Notes under the pieces: model-generated
What the model was told of the DNA's origin: nothing
What the model saw: the letters and a program-made list of their open reading frames with translations, nothing else
Databases searched by the model: none
Translations under genes and position numbers: made by a program
Assembly: GCF_902167635.1 (NCBI RefSeq)
Contig: NZ_CABHMS010000006.1
Coordinates: forward strand, 372,001-436,000
Origin: Chitinophaga vietnamensis
GTDB lineage: Bacteria > Bacteroidota > Bacteroidia > Chitinophagales > Chitinophagaceae
Direction: 5' to 3'
DNA: 64,000 nucleotides
Shown here: positions 42,619 through 50,565 of the stretch, one piece after another
Layout of the letters: every line of letters begins with the position of its first letter
Numbering within the stretch: position 1 is the stretch's first letter

Positions 42619-43809
42619 TTATAGCGCGCTTTTCACGGCGTTCACCAGTTTCTCTGCTCTTTCTTTTATTTCAGCATCAGACCAGGAGAGGTTGATGGGA
42701 GTAGAGATATTTCTGCCGATGATGGCATCGGAAGCCGGGAACGTTTTGGTTTTATAGATCTCCATGGCTTGTTTCAGGCCGGGAGGGAATGGCGTGAGCA
42801 CATTGCCTTGTTTGAAATGATCCCATTGGCGGATGTAGTGCCAGTTGTTATCATAATAGTAGAAAGCGACCAGGCCGGCGGCTTTCATGGCAGCAGCGGC
42901 TTTGCGGGCTTGTTCCGGTTCCGGCAGGAAGAACGACAGGAAGGTAGCGCTGTCGCCGGCTTCATCAGGCAGGCGGCGGAAAGTAACGCCAGGCACCGTG
43001 GCCAGGGCATCTTTGAATATTTTCTTGGTATTGCGCTGGATAGCCAGGAAATGATCCAGTTTGCGGATCTGTGCCAGGCCTACCGCAGCATGCAGCTCGG
43101 AGATACGATAGTTATAGCCGATGAACGGGTGCAGGTCAGCGCCGCGGTCCACACCGAGGTGGTCGTGGCCATGGTCCGTATAGCCGTCACATTTAGTATA
43201 AACGTCTTTGTTATTGGTGATGATCGCGCCGCCTTCTGCACAGGTAATGGTTTTTACAAAGTCGAAGGAGAAGGTGCCCGCATCGCCGATAGCGCCCAGC
43301 GCTTTGCCTTTGTAGGTGGCTCCGAACGACTGGCAGGCATCTTCGAGCAACAGCAGGTTATGCTTTTTGCAGATGGCCTGCAAGGCGTCGAGATCGGCCA
43401 TTGCGCCGCACATATGCACCGGCATTACCGCCTTGGTCCGGGGAGTGATGGCCGCTTCCACTGCCTTGGGGTCCAGTGTGAGGGTATCGTCCACATCTAC
43501 CAGTACCGGCGTTGCGCCTACAGAGAACACGGATTCAAAGCTGGCCACAAACGTAAAGGTGGGCATGATGATCTCATCGCCGGCGCCTATTCCGAGGGCC
43601 GCCATGGCGGTGGTAAGGGCAGCGGTACCGCTGGAGGCCAGCTGTGTATAGGATACATTCAGCTTGTCGCAAATAGCCTGTTCCAGCTCCTTTGCTTTCC
43701 AGATGCCTTTACGCGGACCATCAAATCCGTAGCGCATCATAATACCTGTTTCCAGTACGTCGTTTACTTCTTTCCTTTCCTCGGCGCCAAATAGTTCATA
43801 TCCGGGCAT
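42619..43809 (-). CDS. kdnA: 8-amino-3,8-dideoxy-Kdo aminotransferase, DegT/DnrJ/EryC1 family
   Basis: A 396-residue PLP enzyme that aminates the C-8 aldehyde made by KdnB. The DegT family fold is visible: [21 protein letters not shown], the pocket [12 protein letters not shown], and the PLP-lysine segment [18 protein letters not shown] near residue 195. The C-terminal half has [16 protein letters not shown]. The family contains many sugar aminotransferases; the kdnB/kdsB neighbours point to KdnA. It is the promoter-proximal gene, with a TAACTTTG box upstream at 43866-43859. Confidence 0.9.
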   Translation of the reverse strand: MPGYELFGAEERKEVNDVLETGIMMRYGFDGPRKGIWKAKELEQAICDKLNVSYTQLASSGTAALTTAMAALGIGAGDEIIMPTFTFVASFESVFSVGATPVLVDVDDTLTLDPKAVEAAITPRTKAVMPVHMCGAMADLDALQAICKKHNLLLLEDACQSFGATYKGKALGAIGDAGTFSFDFVKTITCAEGGAIITNNKDVYTKCDGYTDHGHDHLGVDRGADLHPFIGYNYRISELHAAVGLAQIRKLDHFLAIQRNTKKIFKDALATVPGVTFRRLPDEAGDSATFLSFFLPEPEQARKAAAAMKAAGLVAFYYYDNNWHYIRQWDHFKQGNVLTPFPPGLKQAMEIYKTKTFPASDAIIGRNISTPINLSWSDAEIKERAEKLVNAVKSAL

Positions 43810-43858
43810 AAACTGTTGATTTTAAAATATAATTGACAAAGATGTTTAAATCGTGCAG

Positions 43859-43866
43859 CAAAGTTA
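43859..43866 (-). promoter_or_regulatory. -7 box of the kdn operon
   Basis: TAACTTTG reads on the minus strand 50 bases before the kdnA ATG and matches TAnnTTTG. The same 8-mer precedes feoB (60899-60892). A TTTG lies 25 bases further upstream, slightly beyond the ideal spacing. Confidence 0.45.
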
Positions 43867-43924
43867 CTATAATCAATGTTGCGTTACATCGCAAAAATCG
43901 TTTATCTTTTGCTAAAAATCCGAC

Positions 43925-44362
43925 ATGCGTTTGAAGCTGTATCTTATCTTTCTGGGCGCTACCCTCGGGCTTTTCACCGCCAAAGCACAGGCGCAGCAAG
44001 GCCCCGAACAGCAGATCAGGGCCCTGATGGCCAAACAAACCACCGCCTGGAACAAAGGGGATGTAGAAACTTTCATGCAAACCTACTGGCAGTCGGACTC
44101 CCTCCTGTTCATCGGTAAGAACGGCGTCACCTATGGCTGGAAAGCCACGCTCGACCGCTATAAAAAGGTATATCCTGACACAACGGCCATGGGCAAGCTC
44201 GATTTCCATCTGCTGGAATTCAAGCCCCTGGCGCATGATGTCTATTTTGTTGTGGGCAAATGGCACCTGCAGCGCAGCATCGGCGACCTCGCCGGGCACT
44301 TCAGCCTCATACTCCGCCGCATCAAAGGAGAATGGAAGATCATCGCTGACCACAGCAGCTGA
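43925..44362 (+). CDS. secreted DUF4440 / NTF2-like protein
   Basis: A 145-residue protein with signal peptide (residues 1-24, ends AQAQQ). The mature domain begins QIRALMAKQTTAWNKGDVETFMQTYW, the standard opening of DUF4440/SnoaL-like NTF2 folds, then DSLLFIGKNGVTYGWKAT and a sheet ending GEWKIIADHSS. Such proteins often bind or isomerise small molecules, but no function is assigned here. It is divergent from the kdn operon and converges with the small gene at 44513-44701. Confidence 0.8.
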   Translation: MRLKLYLIFLGATLGLFTAKAQAQQGPEQQIRALMAKQTTAWNKGDVETFMQTYWQSDSLLFIGKNGVTYGWKATLDRYKKVYPDTTAMGKLDFHLLEFKPLAHDVYFVVGKWHLQRSIGDLAGHFSLILRRIKGEWKIIADHSS

Positions 44363-44370
44363 GCGGGCAC

Positions 44371-44397
44371 AAAAAAACCATCCCATGATTGGGATGG
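44371..44397 (-). terminator. minus-strand terminator
   Basis: CCATCCCA/TGGGATGG stem (44378-44385 with 44390-44397), loop TGAT. On the minus strand it is followed by seven T residues (44377-44371). Its direction implies a minus-strand transcript from the right, which supports the small gene at 44513-44701. Confidence 0.75.
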
Positions 44398-44512
44398 CCG
44401 CTATACACCACAACATTAAAAAAGAAGATGGAGATGATTACTATACTTCTTCTTTAAAGAATCAAATTCATCGTCGGTTTATCAATGGATATGGTAATAA
44501 GGTTCGTGGATG

Positions 44513-44701
44513 TCAGCGCTTGTCCTTCTCTTCATTGTACCTTACTGCTTTGTTCTCTTCCTCCGGCTTACTGGAAAGATCGCCATGGAGCGGGTTTCGT
44601 GTAACGCCGCCTTTATCTGTGTCCAGTATTTTCACCGGTTTCTTTTTTCGCTGGCGCCAGGCTGTTGATGCCTCTTTGTTGGCTTGTTTTTTCATCACCA
44701 T
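44513..44701 (-). CDS. small charged hypothetical protein (62 residues)
   Basis: The ORF starts MVMKKQANKEASTAW and is rich in Lys, Glu, Asp and Arg (WRQRKKKPVKILDTDKGG, SSKPEEENKAVRYNEEKDKR). There is no hydrophobic segment; it looks disordered. The second ATG (44695) is an equally good start. A minus-strand terminator with T-tract lies 116 bases downstream and has no other obvious client. No family is known to me. Confidence 0.4.
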   Translation of the reverse strand: MVMKKQANKEASTAWRQRKKKPVKILDTDKGGVTRNPLHGDLSSKPEEENKAVRYNEEKDKR

Positions 44702-45071
44702 TTATTTTCCAGGTGAAACAATGCAGGTACTTCACCTATCAGCCGGCAAAGTTTATTCCACCGTTTTCTCCCGCTGAAATCCGCTGATAGCGGGCTGGCG
44801 TCGGGGTGCATCCTCCACAAACCTGTCATGCACAATGGGCAACTAACACTACAAACCGCTGCTTTTTTACGGCAGCGCTCATTAACATCACGTTCACAAG
44901 CGGGCGTGTCTTTTTTTGAAGGCTTCGCATTACCTTTGGTGCCTCAATGATTTTAACCCATAGCCGCTGATCAACCAAGAGTAGTTTTACCCATTACCTC
45001 TGAAAATCGTTTCATTTTAATCCGTTCCTGTTTAAAACCCGGTATCTGTTTGATCATCATTAACTGGTATT
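44702..45071. other. 370-base gap between divergent genes
   Basis: No ORF with protein-like composition is seen. It holds a short stem AGGTGAA/TTCACCT (44711-44717 with 44731-44737), a stem CCCGCT/AGCGGG near 44775-44800, and a TACCTTTG box (44931-44938) that could start the CAP gene with a leader of about 130 bases. Confidence 0.4.
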
Positions 45072-45614
45072 ATGTCCGGGAAAATTTTTATTGCCGCTTT
45101 ATTGCCGGCAGTGGTATTTTTTAGTAGTTGTACCAAAGAGTCAAATGTACAACCCCTTCTCCCCAAAGGCCCTGTAGCCGTGGATTCGGTGACAGTGCCC
45201 GAAAATCATGTAGATCGCAACGCCTTGCTGGTGCTGGTAAATGGCCTCCGCAGCCGGGGCTGCAAATGCGGCGACGTACAAATGCCTGCCGTTGGCCCGC
45301 TCACCTGGAATGGCCTGCTCGAAAAAGCAGCGTACCTCCACAGCAAAGACATGTCGCTGAATAATTATTTTAATCATACCGGGCTTGATGGCTCCACACC
45401 CGGCAATCGCCTGGACAATGTGGGCTATCACTGGAATACTTATGGCGAAAATATCGCCATGGGCAATATGGACGAACAGGCTGTGATATTAGGATGGCTC
45501 AACAGCCCCAAACACTGTATGAATATGATGAATGCCAGCTACACTGAACTGGGCGTAGGCCGCTACGACAAATATTGGAGCATGGAGCTGGGGCATCGCA
45601 ATAACCCGCAATAG
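45072..45614 (+). CDS. CAP-domain (SCP/PR-1-like) lipoprotein
   Basis: A 180-residue protein with a lipoprotein signal (FFSSC, Cys near residue 19). The CAP domain covers about residues 50-178: LLVLVNGLRSRG, LEKAAYLHSKDM, NYFNHTGLDGSTPGNRLDN, YGENIAMGNMDEQAVILGW, SPKHCMNMMNASYTELGVG. The His and Glu of the CAP cavity are present. Bacterial CAP proteins are secreted and mostly of unknown role, some binding lipids or acting on peptidoglycan. A CKCGDV cysteine pair sits near residue 62. It converges on the 45622 gene, 7 bases apart. Confidence 0.9.
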   Translation: MSGKIFIAALLPAVVFFSSCTKESNVQPLLPKGPVAVDSVTVPENHVDRNALLVLVNGLRSRGCKCGDVQMPAVGPLTWNGLLEKAAYLHSKDMSLNNYFNHTGLDGSTPGNRLDNVGYHWNTYGENIAMGNMDEQAVILGWLNSPKHCMNMMNASYTELGVGRYDKYWSMELGHRNNPQ

Positions 45615-45621
45615 GCAAGGC

Positions 45622-45912
45622 TCAGGGAGCTTTCATCTTCTTGCGCCACATGCGCCATACCAGGTAAAGGTAAGCGCCAAGAGAAATAGTAAACCAGGTA
45701 TAAAAGAAGATCATGCGGCCCGGAGTGGATTCTTCCGGTACGCCGAAACCCAGGTACAGCCCGAGAAAGATATTAATGAGCATCCAGATGAGCCCAAGGA
45801 ATATGGTGCGGATGATCTTGATGAAAAACATCACCAGATCCATATCAATGTTATTCCGTTGCTCCGGAGGTGTGGATTGTTCCGGTTGTTCCGTTTTTTC
45901 AGCCATTGGCAA
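45622..45912 (-). CDS. small two-helix membrane protein
   Basis: A 96-residue protein. A Pro/Glu/Gln-rich cytoplasmic N terminus (residues 1-22) is followed by two membrane helices (FIKIIRTIFLGLIWMLINIFLG and IFFYTWFTISLGAYLYLVW) and a basic end. The loop between the helices contains GVPEESTPGR. It follows the GH25 lysozyme gene with a 9-base gap and is probably cotranscribed. No family is recognised, and its function is unknown. Confidence 0.7.
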   Translation of the reverse strand: MPMAEKTEQPEQSTPPEQRNNIDMDLVMFFIKIIRTIFLGLIWMLINIFLGLYLGFGVPEESTPGRMIFFYTWFTISLGAYLYLVWRMWRKKMKAP

Positions 45913-45921
45913 TATGCTTTA

Positions 45922-46671
45922 TCAGGGGAGGCACAGCCTGGCCAGATCGGTGCTGTCGCCCTTGAATACGTTAAAATCTACGGTAGTCCTGATCCCGTTC
46001 ACCCGGCCCTCGTCGCTATGTTGCCAGAAGAGCCAGGCCCGTTTAGAGGAAGGCCGTTCTTTCTGGTAATAGTGCGCTATCCATAGTGGATAATCATCAA
46101 ACTCGCTGCCAAGGTACGTTTCATAGAAATGTATATTGGTATAGATGATCGGTTTTACCTTATAAATCTTCTCCATCTCTTCGAGCCATATCCTGGCCGT
46201 GCTGCGGATTACCGCAGGCGGCTGGTTATTGCTCGTTTCAATATCCAGCACAGGCGGCAGGTCGCCGGATTGCAGTTCCACCACATTCTGGAAATTGATC
46301 GCCTGCTTCAAAGGGTCGCGGGTAGAATAGAAAAAGTGATAAGCCCCGCGCACGAGGCCCGCTTTGCCCGCCCGGTCCCAGTTCTGACGGAACGCCGCAT
46401 CCTGCCGGGTAATGCCCTCCGTTGCTTTTATAAAGGCAAAGGATATACGAATATTTTCCACCTGCATCTGCTTCACCGCATGCCAGTTAATATCTTTCTG
46501 GAACTTCGATACGTCAATGCCATGTATGCTGTAATTTACCGGCATATCTATTCCAAACTCATCATATCGTACAAACTCGATGCGTGCCTTCCGGTAATGC
46601 CACCACAGATAAGTTCCTATGGCCGCGCTTAAAACAATCAATACTAAAAGTCCGGTCCAGATTTTTTTCAC
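45922..46671 (-). CDS. GH25-family lysozyme, membrane-anchored
   Basis: A 249-residue protein with an N-terminal membrane anchor (GLLVLIVLSAAIGTYLWWHY). The GH25 TIM-barrel domain covers about residues 48-245: HGIDVSKFQKDINWHAVK, FAFIKATEGITRQD, GAYHFFYSTRD, the catalytic LPPVLDIET, PIIYTNIHFYETYL and FWQHSDEGRV. It hydrolyses beta-1,4 bonds between MurNAc and GlcNAc. The C terminus TVDFNVFKGD is as expected. It may work in cell-wall turnover; no phage genes accompany it. Confidence 0.92.
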   Translation of the reverse strand: MKKIWTGLLVLIVLSAAIGTYLWWHYRKARIEFVRYDEFGIDMPVNYSIHGIDVSKFQKDINWHAVKQMQVENIRISFAFIKATEGITRQDAAFRQNWDRAGKAGLVRGAYHFFYSTRDPLKQAINFQNVVELQSGDLPPVLDIETSNNQPPAVIRSTARIWLEEMEKIYKVKPIIYTNIHFYETYLGSEFDDYPLWIAHYYQKERPSSKRAWLFWQHSDEGRVNGIRTTVDFNVFKGDSTDLARLCLP

Positions 46672-46777
46672 TTTGTTTCAGTTAGTTGCAGGAATTGGGT
46701 ATGACGCTTTTTTATAGCAAGTATAGGTTATAATTTGTTGAAAGAAGCTACTTTTACAATGGTCAAGCGATTTTTTT

Positions 46778-47803
46778 ATGCCCGATTTTAACTTGAATGA
46801 CAGCCTGAACTTACTTTCCAAGTTTACTTTCCGCCGCATCTGGAATGCCGGCAAGGTATTCAGCAGCTATTTTATGAGCAAATGGACGGGAAAGCCGGTG
46901 CAGTGGGGCTACCCCATCTCCATGTCTTTTGAACCTACCACCTCCTGCAACCTCCGCTGCCCGGAATGCCCCAGCGGCCTGCGCGCGTTTACCCGCCCCA
47001 CTGGTATGTTGCAGCAGGACTTCTTCCGTAAAACAATAGACGAAATATCCAAAGAACTGTTATACCTCATCTTCTATTTCCAGGGAGAGCCTTACCTCAA
47101 CCCGGGATTTCTGGAGATGGTAAAATATGCCCATGATAAAGGTATCTACACCGCTACCTCCACCAATGCTCACTACCTCACGGATGCCAACGCGAAAAAA
47201 ACCGTGGAAAGTGGCCTGGATCGCCTTATCATCTCCATCGACGGCACCACGCAGGACGTATACACGCAATACCGCGTGGGCGGCCATCTCGATAAAGTGA
47301 TACAGGGCGCCAAAAATATCGTGAAGTGGAAAAAAGAACTCAAGTCAAAAACACCTTTTGTGTTCTTCCAGTTCCTGGTAGTGAAACCTAATGAGCATCA
47401 GATAGAAGATATCAAACGCCTCGCTGCCGAAATCGGTGTAGACCAGGTGCGCTTCAAAACCGCACAGGTATATGATTACGAGGAAGGCAACCGCCTGATC
47501 CCCACGATCGATAAATATTCCCGCTATCATCGCAATGAAGATGGCACCTACACGATCAAGAATAAACTGAGCAACCATTGCTGGCGGCTATGGCATTCGC
47601 CCGTTGTTACCTGGGATGGCCTTGTGGTGCCCTGCTGTTTTGATAAAGACGCCCAGCACCGCCTCGGTAACCTGAAACAGGAATCCTTCAAAGCTCTCTG
47701 GCATAACAAAGAATATATCCATTTCCGTAGCCAGATACTCGATACCCGCAAAAACATTGATATCTGCGCCAACTGCAGCGAAGGTACCAAGGTATGGGGC
47801 TAA
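46778..47803 (+). CDS. radical SAM/SPASM domain protein
   Basis: A 341-residue enzyme. The [4Fe-4S] SAM motif CNLRCPEC has cysteines at residues 57, 61 and 64, preceded by SMSFEPTTS. The barrel continues with FYFQGEPYLNPGFLEM and LIISIDGTTQDVYTQYRVGG. The SPASM region near the C terminus supplies cysteines for auxiliary clusters (NHCWRLWHS, VVPCCFD, DICANCSEG). Members modify peptides or lipids and sugars; the substrate is unknown and no precursor peptide is seen nearby. It is a single gene. Confidence 0.88.
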   Translation: MPDFNLNDSLNLLSKFTFRRIWNAGKVFSSYFMSKWTGKPVQWGYPISMSFEPTTSCNLRCPECPSGLRAFTRPTGMLQQDFFRKTIDEISKELLYLIFYFQGEPYLNPGFLEMVKYAHDKGIYTATSTNAHYLTDANAKKTVESGLDRLIISIDGTTQDVYTQYRVGGHLDKVIQGAKNIVKWKKELKSKTPFVFFQFLVVKPNEHQIEDIKRLAAEIGVDQVRFKTAQVYDYEEGNRLIPTIDKYSRYHRNEDGTYTIKNKLSNHCWRLWHSPVVTWDGLVVPCCFDKDAQHRLGNLKQESFKALWHNKEYIHFRSQILDTRKNIDICANCSEGTKVWG

Positions 47804-47852
47804 AATTATCCTGATAAATTTTTTGTTTCCTGATAATCAGTGCATTACTTCA

Positions 47853-47901
47853 TTTGTAGTTATACAACTACAAAAATAGTTTATAAACTACAAAAGTAGT
47901 T
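47853..47901. promoter_or_regulatory. BlaI-type operator array
   Basis: Three AACTAC/GTAGTT-type dyads lie in tandem: TTTGTAGTT-ATAC-AACTACAAA (47853-47874), AACTA/TAGTT (47866-47870 with 47877-47881) and AACTAC-AAAA-GTAGTT (47886-47901). They end 13 bases before the BlaI-like ATG. BlaI/MecI dimers bind TACA/TGTA-type dyads, so autoregulation is likely. Confidence 0.75.
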
Positions 47902-47914
47902 ATATCTTAGATGC

Positions 47915-48277
47915 ATGAAAAAGTTATCACGCAAAGAAGAAGAGCTGATGCAGATAATGTGGGACCTTGGCAAGGGCTTCGTAAAAGATGCCATAGAACA
48001 GCTGCCCGATCCCAAACCGCACTACAACACCGTTTCCACGCTCATGAAGCGTCTGGAAGAAAAAGGGTTCCTCGCCCATCATGAATATGGTGGCTCTTAT
48101 GAGTACTATCCTGTGATCGGCAAGGAAAAATACAAGCACACCTTTATGAAAAAAGTACTCCATACTTTTTTCGACAACTCCTACATCAATATGCTGGCGT
48201 ATTTCGCCAAAGAAGAAAAAATGTCGCCCGAAGAATTGAAGCAACTGGTGAAGATGATCGAAAAAGATAAAAAATAA
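47915..48277 (+). CDS. BlaI/MecI/CopY-family transcriptional repressor
   Basis: A 120-residue winged-helix regulator. It has MKKLSRKEEELMQIMWDLG, PKPHYNTVSTLMKRLEEKGF as the recognition region (residues 30-50), and a dimerisation tail MSPEELKQLVKMIEKDKK. BlaI repressors are cleaved by BlaR1-type peptidases when the cell wall is perturbed. The protease gene follows after five bases, and an operator array lies directly upstream. No beta-lactamase is adjacent, so this is the general M56/BlaI pair common in Bacteroidota. Confidence 0.93.
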   Translation: MKKLSRKEEELMQIMWDLGKGFVKDAIEQLPDPKPHYNTVSTLMKRLEEKGFLAHHEYGGSYEYYPVIGKEKYKHTFMKKVLHTFFDNSYINMLAYFAKEEKMSPEELKQLVKMIEKDKK

Positions 48278-48282
48278 CGGTT

Positions 48283-49581
48283 ATGGCTACACTCCTTTCC
48301 TACTTCGTGCAGGCTTCCTGCTGTATGGCCGTTTTCTACTTATTATATGTATTGGTATTTCGCCGGGAAACGTTTTACCGGTATAACAGGCTGCTGTTGC
48401 TCAGCGCCTTCCTCTTCTCCGCCATTCTTCCCTTGTTGCCGCTTCCATCGCTGCGCACGATAGCGGTGGAAGCGCCAGGACAGCAGGTGATCGTACAGCT
48501 TCATGATATCCCCACAGCGCAACACGCCGCCCCGCAAACCAATACTGGCGGGCTTTCTATCGGATGGCCGCAATTGATCATCGGCTTGTATGCCGGGGTA
48601 GCTATCACGCTCTTATTGGTATACCTGGTACAACTCCTGCGCATCGCACGGCTCATAAAAAAAGGAGCCGTGCAACGCTATCGCCAATACAGCTTCGTGC
48701 AATTGTCCGGGCTTACCACTCCTTTTTCTTTTCTGCGATACATCTTCATAGATACTAACCGTTACGCCTCTACGGACTTGCAACATGTGGTGGCGCATGA
48801 GAAAGCCCATGTACTGCAACACCACAGTATCGACAACCTCGTGGCCTCGCTCTGCTGCTGCCTCTTCTGGCTGAACCCCTTTGCATGGCTGTTGAAAAAG
48901 TCCCTGCAACTGAACCTGGAATTTCTGGCAGATGAAGCCGCGTTGCTACAGGAGCCTGTTTCGGAAGACTACCAATACTGCCTGCTCCGGGTAGGCCTGC
49001 AATATCATGCTCCTTCTGTGGCGCATCATTTCAGTAAGTCGTTCATTAAAAACAGAATCTTTATGATCAACAAATCCCGATCCCGCCGTAACCGCACCTG
49101 GATGTACCTGCTGGTGCTTCCCGTACTTTTTGGCACAAGCGCCGCCATCGCTTATACCAAACCGGCTACCATCAAGGCTTCCGCAGCCCTGAACAGACAT
49201 CTTGCCGAAAAAAACCAGACTATTTACGGTGTGATTACCTGTAAAACTACTGCTGCCGATATCCAAGAGATGAAACAACAACTTGGCGCCAAGGGCCATG
49301 TGCTCACTGTTGATGATATTGCCTACAACAAAAAAGGTGAGATCAAACAGATCGTAGTAAAGATCAGTAACACAGCTGGCACCACCTGGGCCCGCAGCAA
49401 CCGCGATGCAGATGGCGAAAAAGCGATTTCCCCTGTATTCTTCTATACTTCACAGGACAAGAAAAGTGTTTCTGATGGTTTTGGCGTAGATGATTACCCG
49501 GCCTCTCTTCGCTCGCTTGCCGCACAGGAAAGTGGTGATCAGGCCGCGGGCCCTCAGAAAGTAAAAAAGCAGAAAGCATAA
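48283..49581 (+). CDS. M56-family (BlaR1-like) membrane metallopeptidase
   Basis: A 432-residue membrane protease as read in frame zero. Four membrane helices lie near residues 5-25, 33-50, 95-115 and 190-210. The zinc motif HEKAH is at about 171-175 in VVAHEKAHVLQHHSIDN, followed by LEFLADEAAL. After another helix (WMYLLVLPVLFGTSAAIAY) comes a periplasmic region that has no penicillin-binding domain. It probably cleaves the BlaI-like repressor encoded five bases upstream. Near the end a slippery A_AAA_AAG (49563-49569) could shift some ribosomes to a 36-codon extension that ends at 49679. Confidence 0.9.
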   Translation: MATLLSYFVQASCCMAVFYLLYVLVFRRETFYRYNRLLLLSAFLFSAILPLLPLPSLRTIAVEAPGQQVIVQLHDIPTAQHAAPQTNTGGLSIGWPQLIIGLYAGVAITLLLVYLVQLLRIARLIKKGAVQRYRQYSFVQLSGLTTPFSFLRYIFIDTNRYASTDLQHVVAHEKAHVLQHHSIDNLVASLCCCLFWLNPFAWLLKKSLQLNLEFLADEAALLQEPVSEDYQYCLLRVGLQYHAPSVAHHFSKSFIKNRIFMINKSRSRRNRTWMYLLVLPVLFGTSAAIAYTKPATIKASAALNRHLAEKNQTIYGVITCKTTAADIQEMKQQLGAKGHVLTVDDIAYNKKGEIKQIVVKISNTAGTTWARSNRDADGEKAISPVFFYTSQDKKSVSDGFGVDDYPASLRSLAAQESGDQAAGPQKVKKQKA

Positions 49582-49679
49582 CGCTGACAGTAGGATTCAG
49601 CCTAGAAGGCGCAGAATTGAAGCCTGTGGCCGGGATGAAAGATGATGTAACGGTGATTGCTTATAGCATAATGAGATAA
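49563..49679 (+). other. candidate -1 frameshift site and extension of the M56 gene
   Basis: In the M56 frame the codons GTA AAA AAG (49561-49569) contain the heptamer A AAA AAG, the most efficient bacterial -1 slippery sequence (as in E. coli dnaX). The zero frame stops four codons later (49579-49581). The -1 frame stays open for 36 codons: it reads AESITLTVGFSLEGAEL then KPVAGMKDDVTVIAYSIMR and stops at 49677-49679, directly at a terminator hairpin. The tail has alternating beta-strand-like, protein-like composition. A simple one-base indel in the sequence or the genome is the alternative. Confidence 0.5.
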
Positions 49680-49703
49680 CGTGCAGGGCTACACGTTATT
49701 TTG
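49676..49703 (+). terminator. terminator after the M56 gene
   Basis: ATAACGTG (49676-49683) pairs with CACGTTAT (49692-49699) and is followed by TTTTG on the plus strand. It begins inside the AGA-TAA end of the -1 frame extension, which fits a true stop there rather than at 49581. Confidence 0.7.
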
Positions 49704-50060
49704 TCATTGTCCCTCCTGGGAAGCGGCCTTTTTCTTCCGCCTGTTTTCGGTTACCTTGTTGAATAGTTTAATGCCCAGTTGTACCCCTACAAACTCTAGC
49801 ACTGTCATCAGCGCCCCGGTAGCGAAGTTCTTGAACTTACCGCTTTCCCAGGCCACTCTGGCTACATTACCCACCATATTGAGTGTGCCGCGGTGTTTGC
49901 CGCTGCCGGGGATGACAGCATTCAATGCCATCTTCTTGTAATTGTCTTTAAAAAAATCCACACGGTCGCCCAGCTCGTCTTCCAATTGTTTCGAACGCAT
50001 TTTTAACCGGGCGATTTCCAGCTCCAGGGTTTCAAAGCTGTTGATTTTTACCTTACGCAT
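49704..50060 (-). CDS. hypothetical protein, last gene of the envelope-stress trio
   Basis: A 118-residue protein. A helical coiled-coil N terminus (FETLELEIARLKMRSKQLEDEL) is followed by NAVIPGSGKHRGTL, a weakly hydrophobic segment (FATGALMTVLEFVGVQLGI) and a basic tail (ENRRKKKAASQEGQ). The pattern suggests a peripheral or single-span membrane protein. It lies 28 bases after the holin-X-like gene on the same strand. Similar trios of YtxH, holin-X and a small helical protein are common in Bacteroidota. No specific function can be given. Confidence 0.65.
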   Translation of the reverse strand: MRKVKINSFETLELEIARLKMRSKQLEDELGDRVDFFKDNYKKMALNAVIPGSGKHRGTLNMVGNVARVAWESGKFKNFATGALMTVLEFVGVQLGIKLFNKVTENRRKKKAASQEGQ

Positions 50061-50088
50061 GTGTATACTTTTTTCATTTGAGGTGCTT

Positions 50089-50538
50089 TTATCTTGACTC
50101 TACAGCTTCGTCATTATGCACATATCCCGGATCGTCTGTTTTGGCGGATCTGTTATTATGCAGATGATTAGACTCCTCGTCTCTGGCGGCAATCTCGTCT
50201 ACCAGCTCTGTGATCAGCAATCTTGCCAGCGGCCTTTGGATCAGTTGTTTGCGGAACAGCAGTATCACCAGGAACAGCACCACGAACAAGCCTGCTGCAC
50301 ATGCGAAGCCGATGGTAAAGCTGCCGGTCATTTCACCGATCCAGAACCCTACCACCATGCCAAGGAACACGATCACAAAAAAGAGCAGCAGGAAAGCCAG
50401 CGTAAGGGAGAAAAACAATCCCAATGCCTTCGACAACTTTCCCGCTGCCTGGAGCTTAATCAGGTCCAGTCTGGTTTCCAGGTACTCCCTGGCTACTTTT
50501 CCCGTTTGGTTAAAGTAGTTGCTGAAATTTTCTTCCAT
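50089..50538 (-). CDS. holin-X type (PF07332-like) membrane protein
   Basis: A 149-residue protein. An amphipathic N terminus (residues 1-35, YFNQTGKVAREYLETRLDL) precedes two long membrane helices (LGLFFSLTLAFLLLFFVIVFLG and FACAAGLFVVLFLVILLF). The C-terminal tail is acidic and His/Asp-rich (EESNHLHNN). Although called phage holin in databases, this type is a chromosomal stress protein in many bacteria, and no prophage is present. It sits between the YtxH-like gene and the 49704 gene with gaps of under 30 bases. Confidence 0.82.
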   Translation of the reverse strand: MEENFSNYFNQTGKVAREYLETRLDLIKLQAAGKLSKALGLFFSLTLAFLLLFFVIVFLGMVVGFWIGEMTGSFTIGFACAAGLFVVLFLVILLFRKQLIQRPLARLLITELVDEIAARDEESNHLHNNRSAKTDDPGYVHNDEAVESR

Positions 50539-50565
50539 GCAAAAGATTTTATTCGAAAAGGGGTG

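Noticed and set aside
42769-43794. 341-codon plus-strand frame opposite kdnA
   Set aside because: Shadow frame; kdnA has complete family motifs on the minus strand.
44378-44397. Terminator for the plus-strand DUF4440 gene at 43925-44362
   Set aside because: The T-tract is on the minus strand only, so it does not suit the plus-strand gene as a classical terminator.
31045-50538. Prophage suggested by two proteins named phage holin
   Set aside because: Both belong to chromosomal membrane families that merely carry this name, and no integrase, capsid, tail or terminase gene is present.
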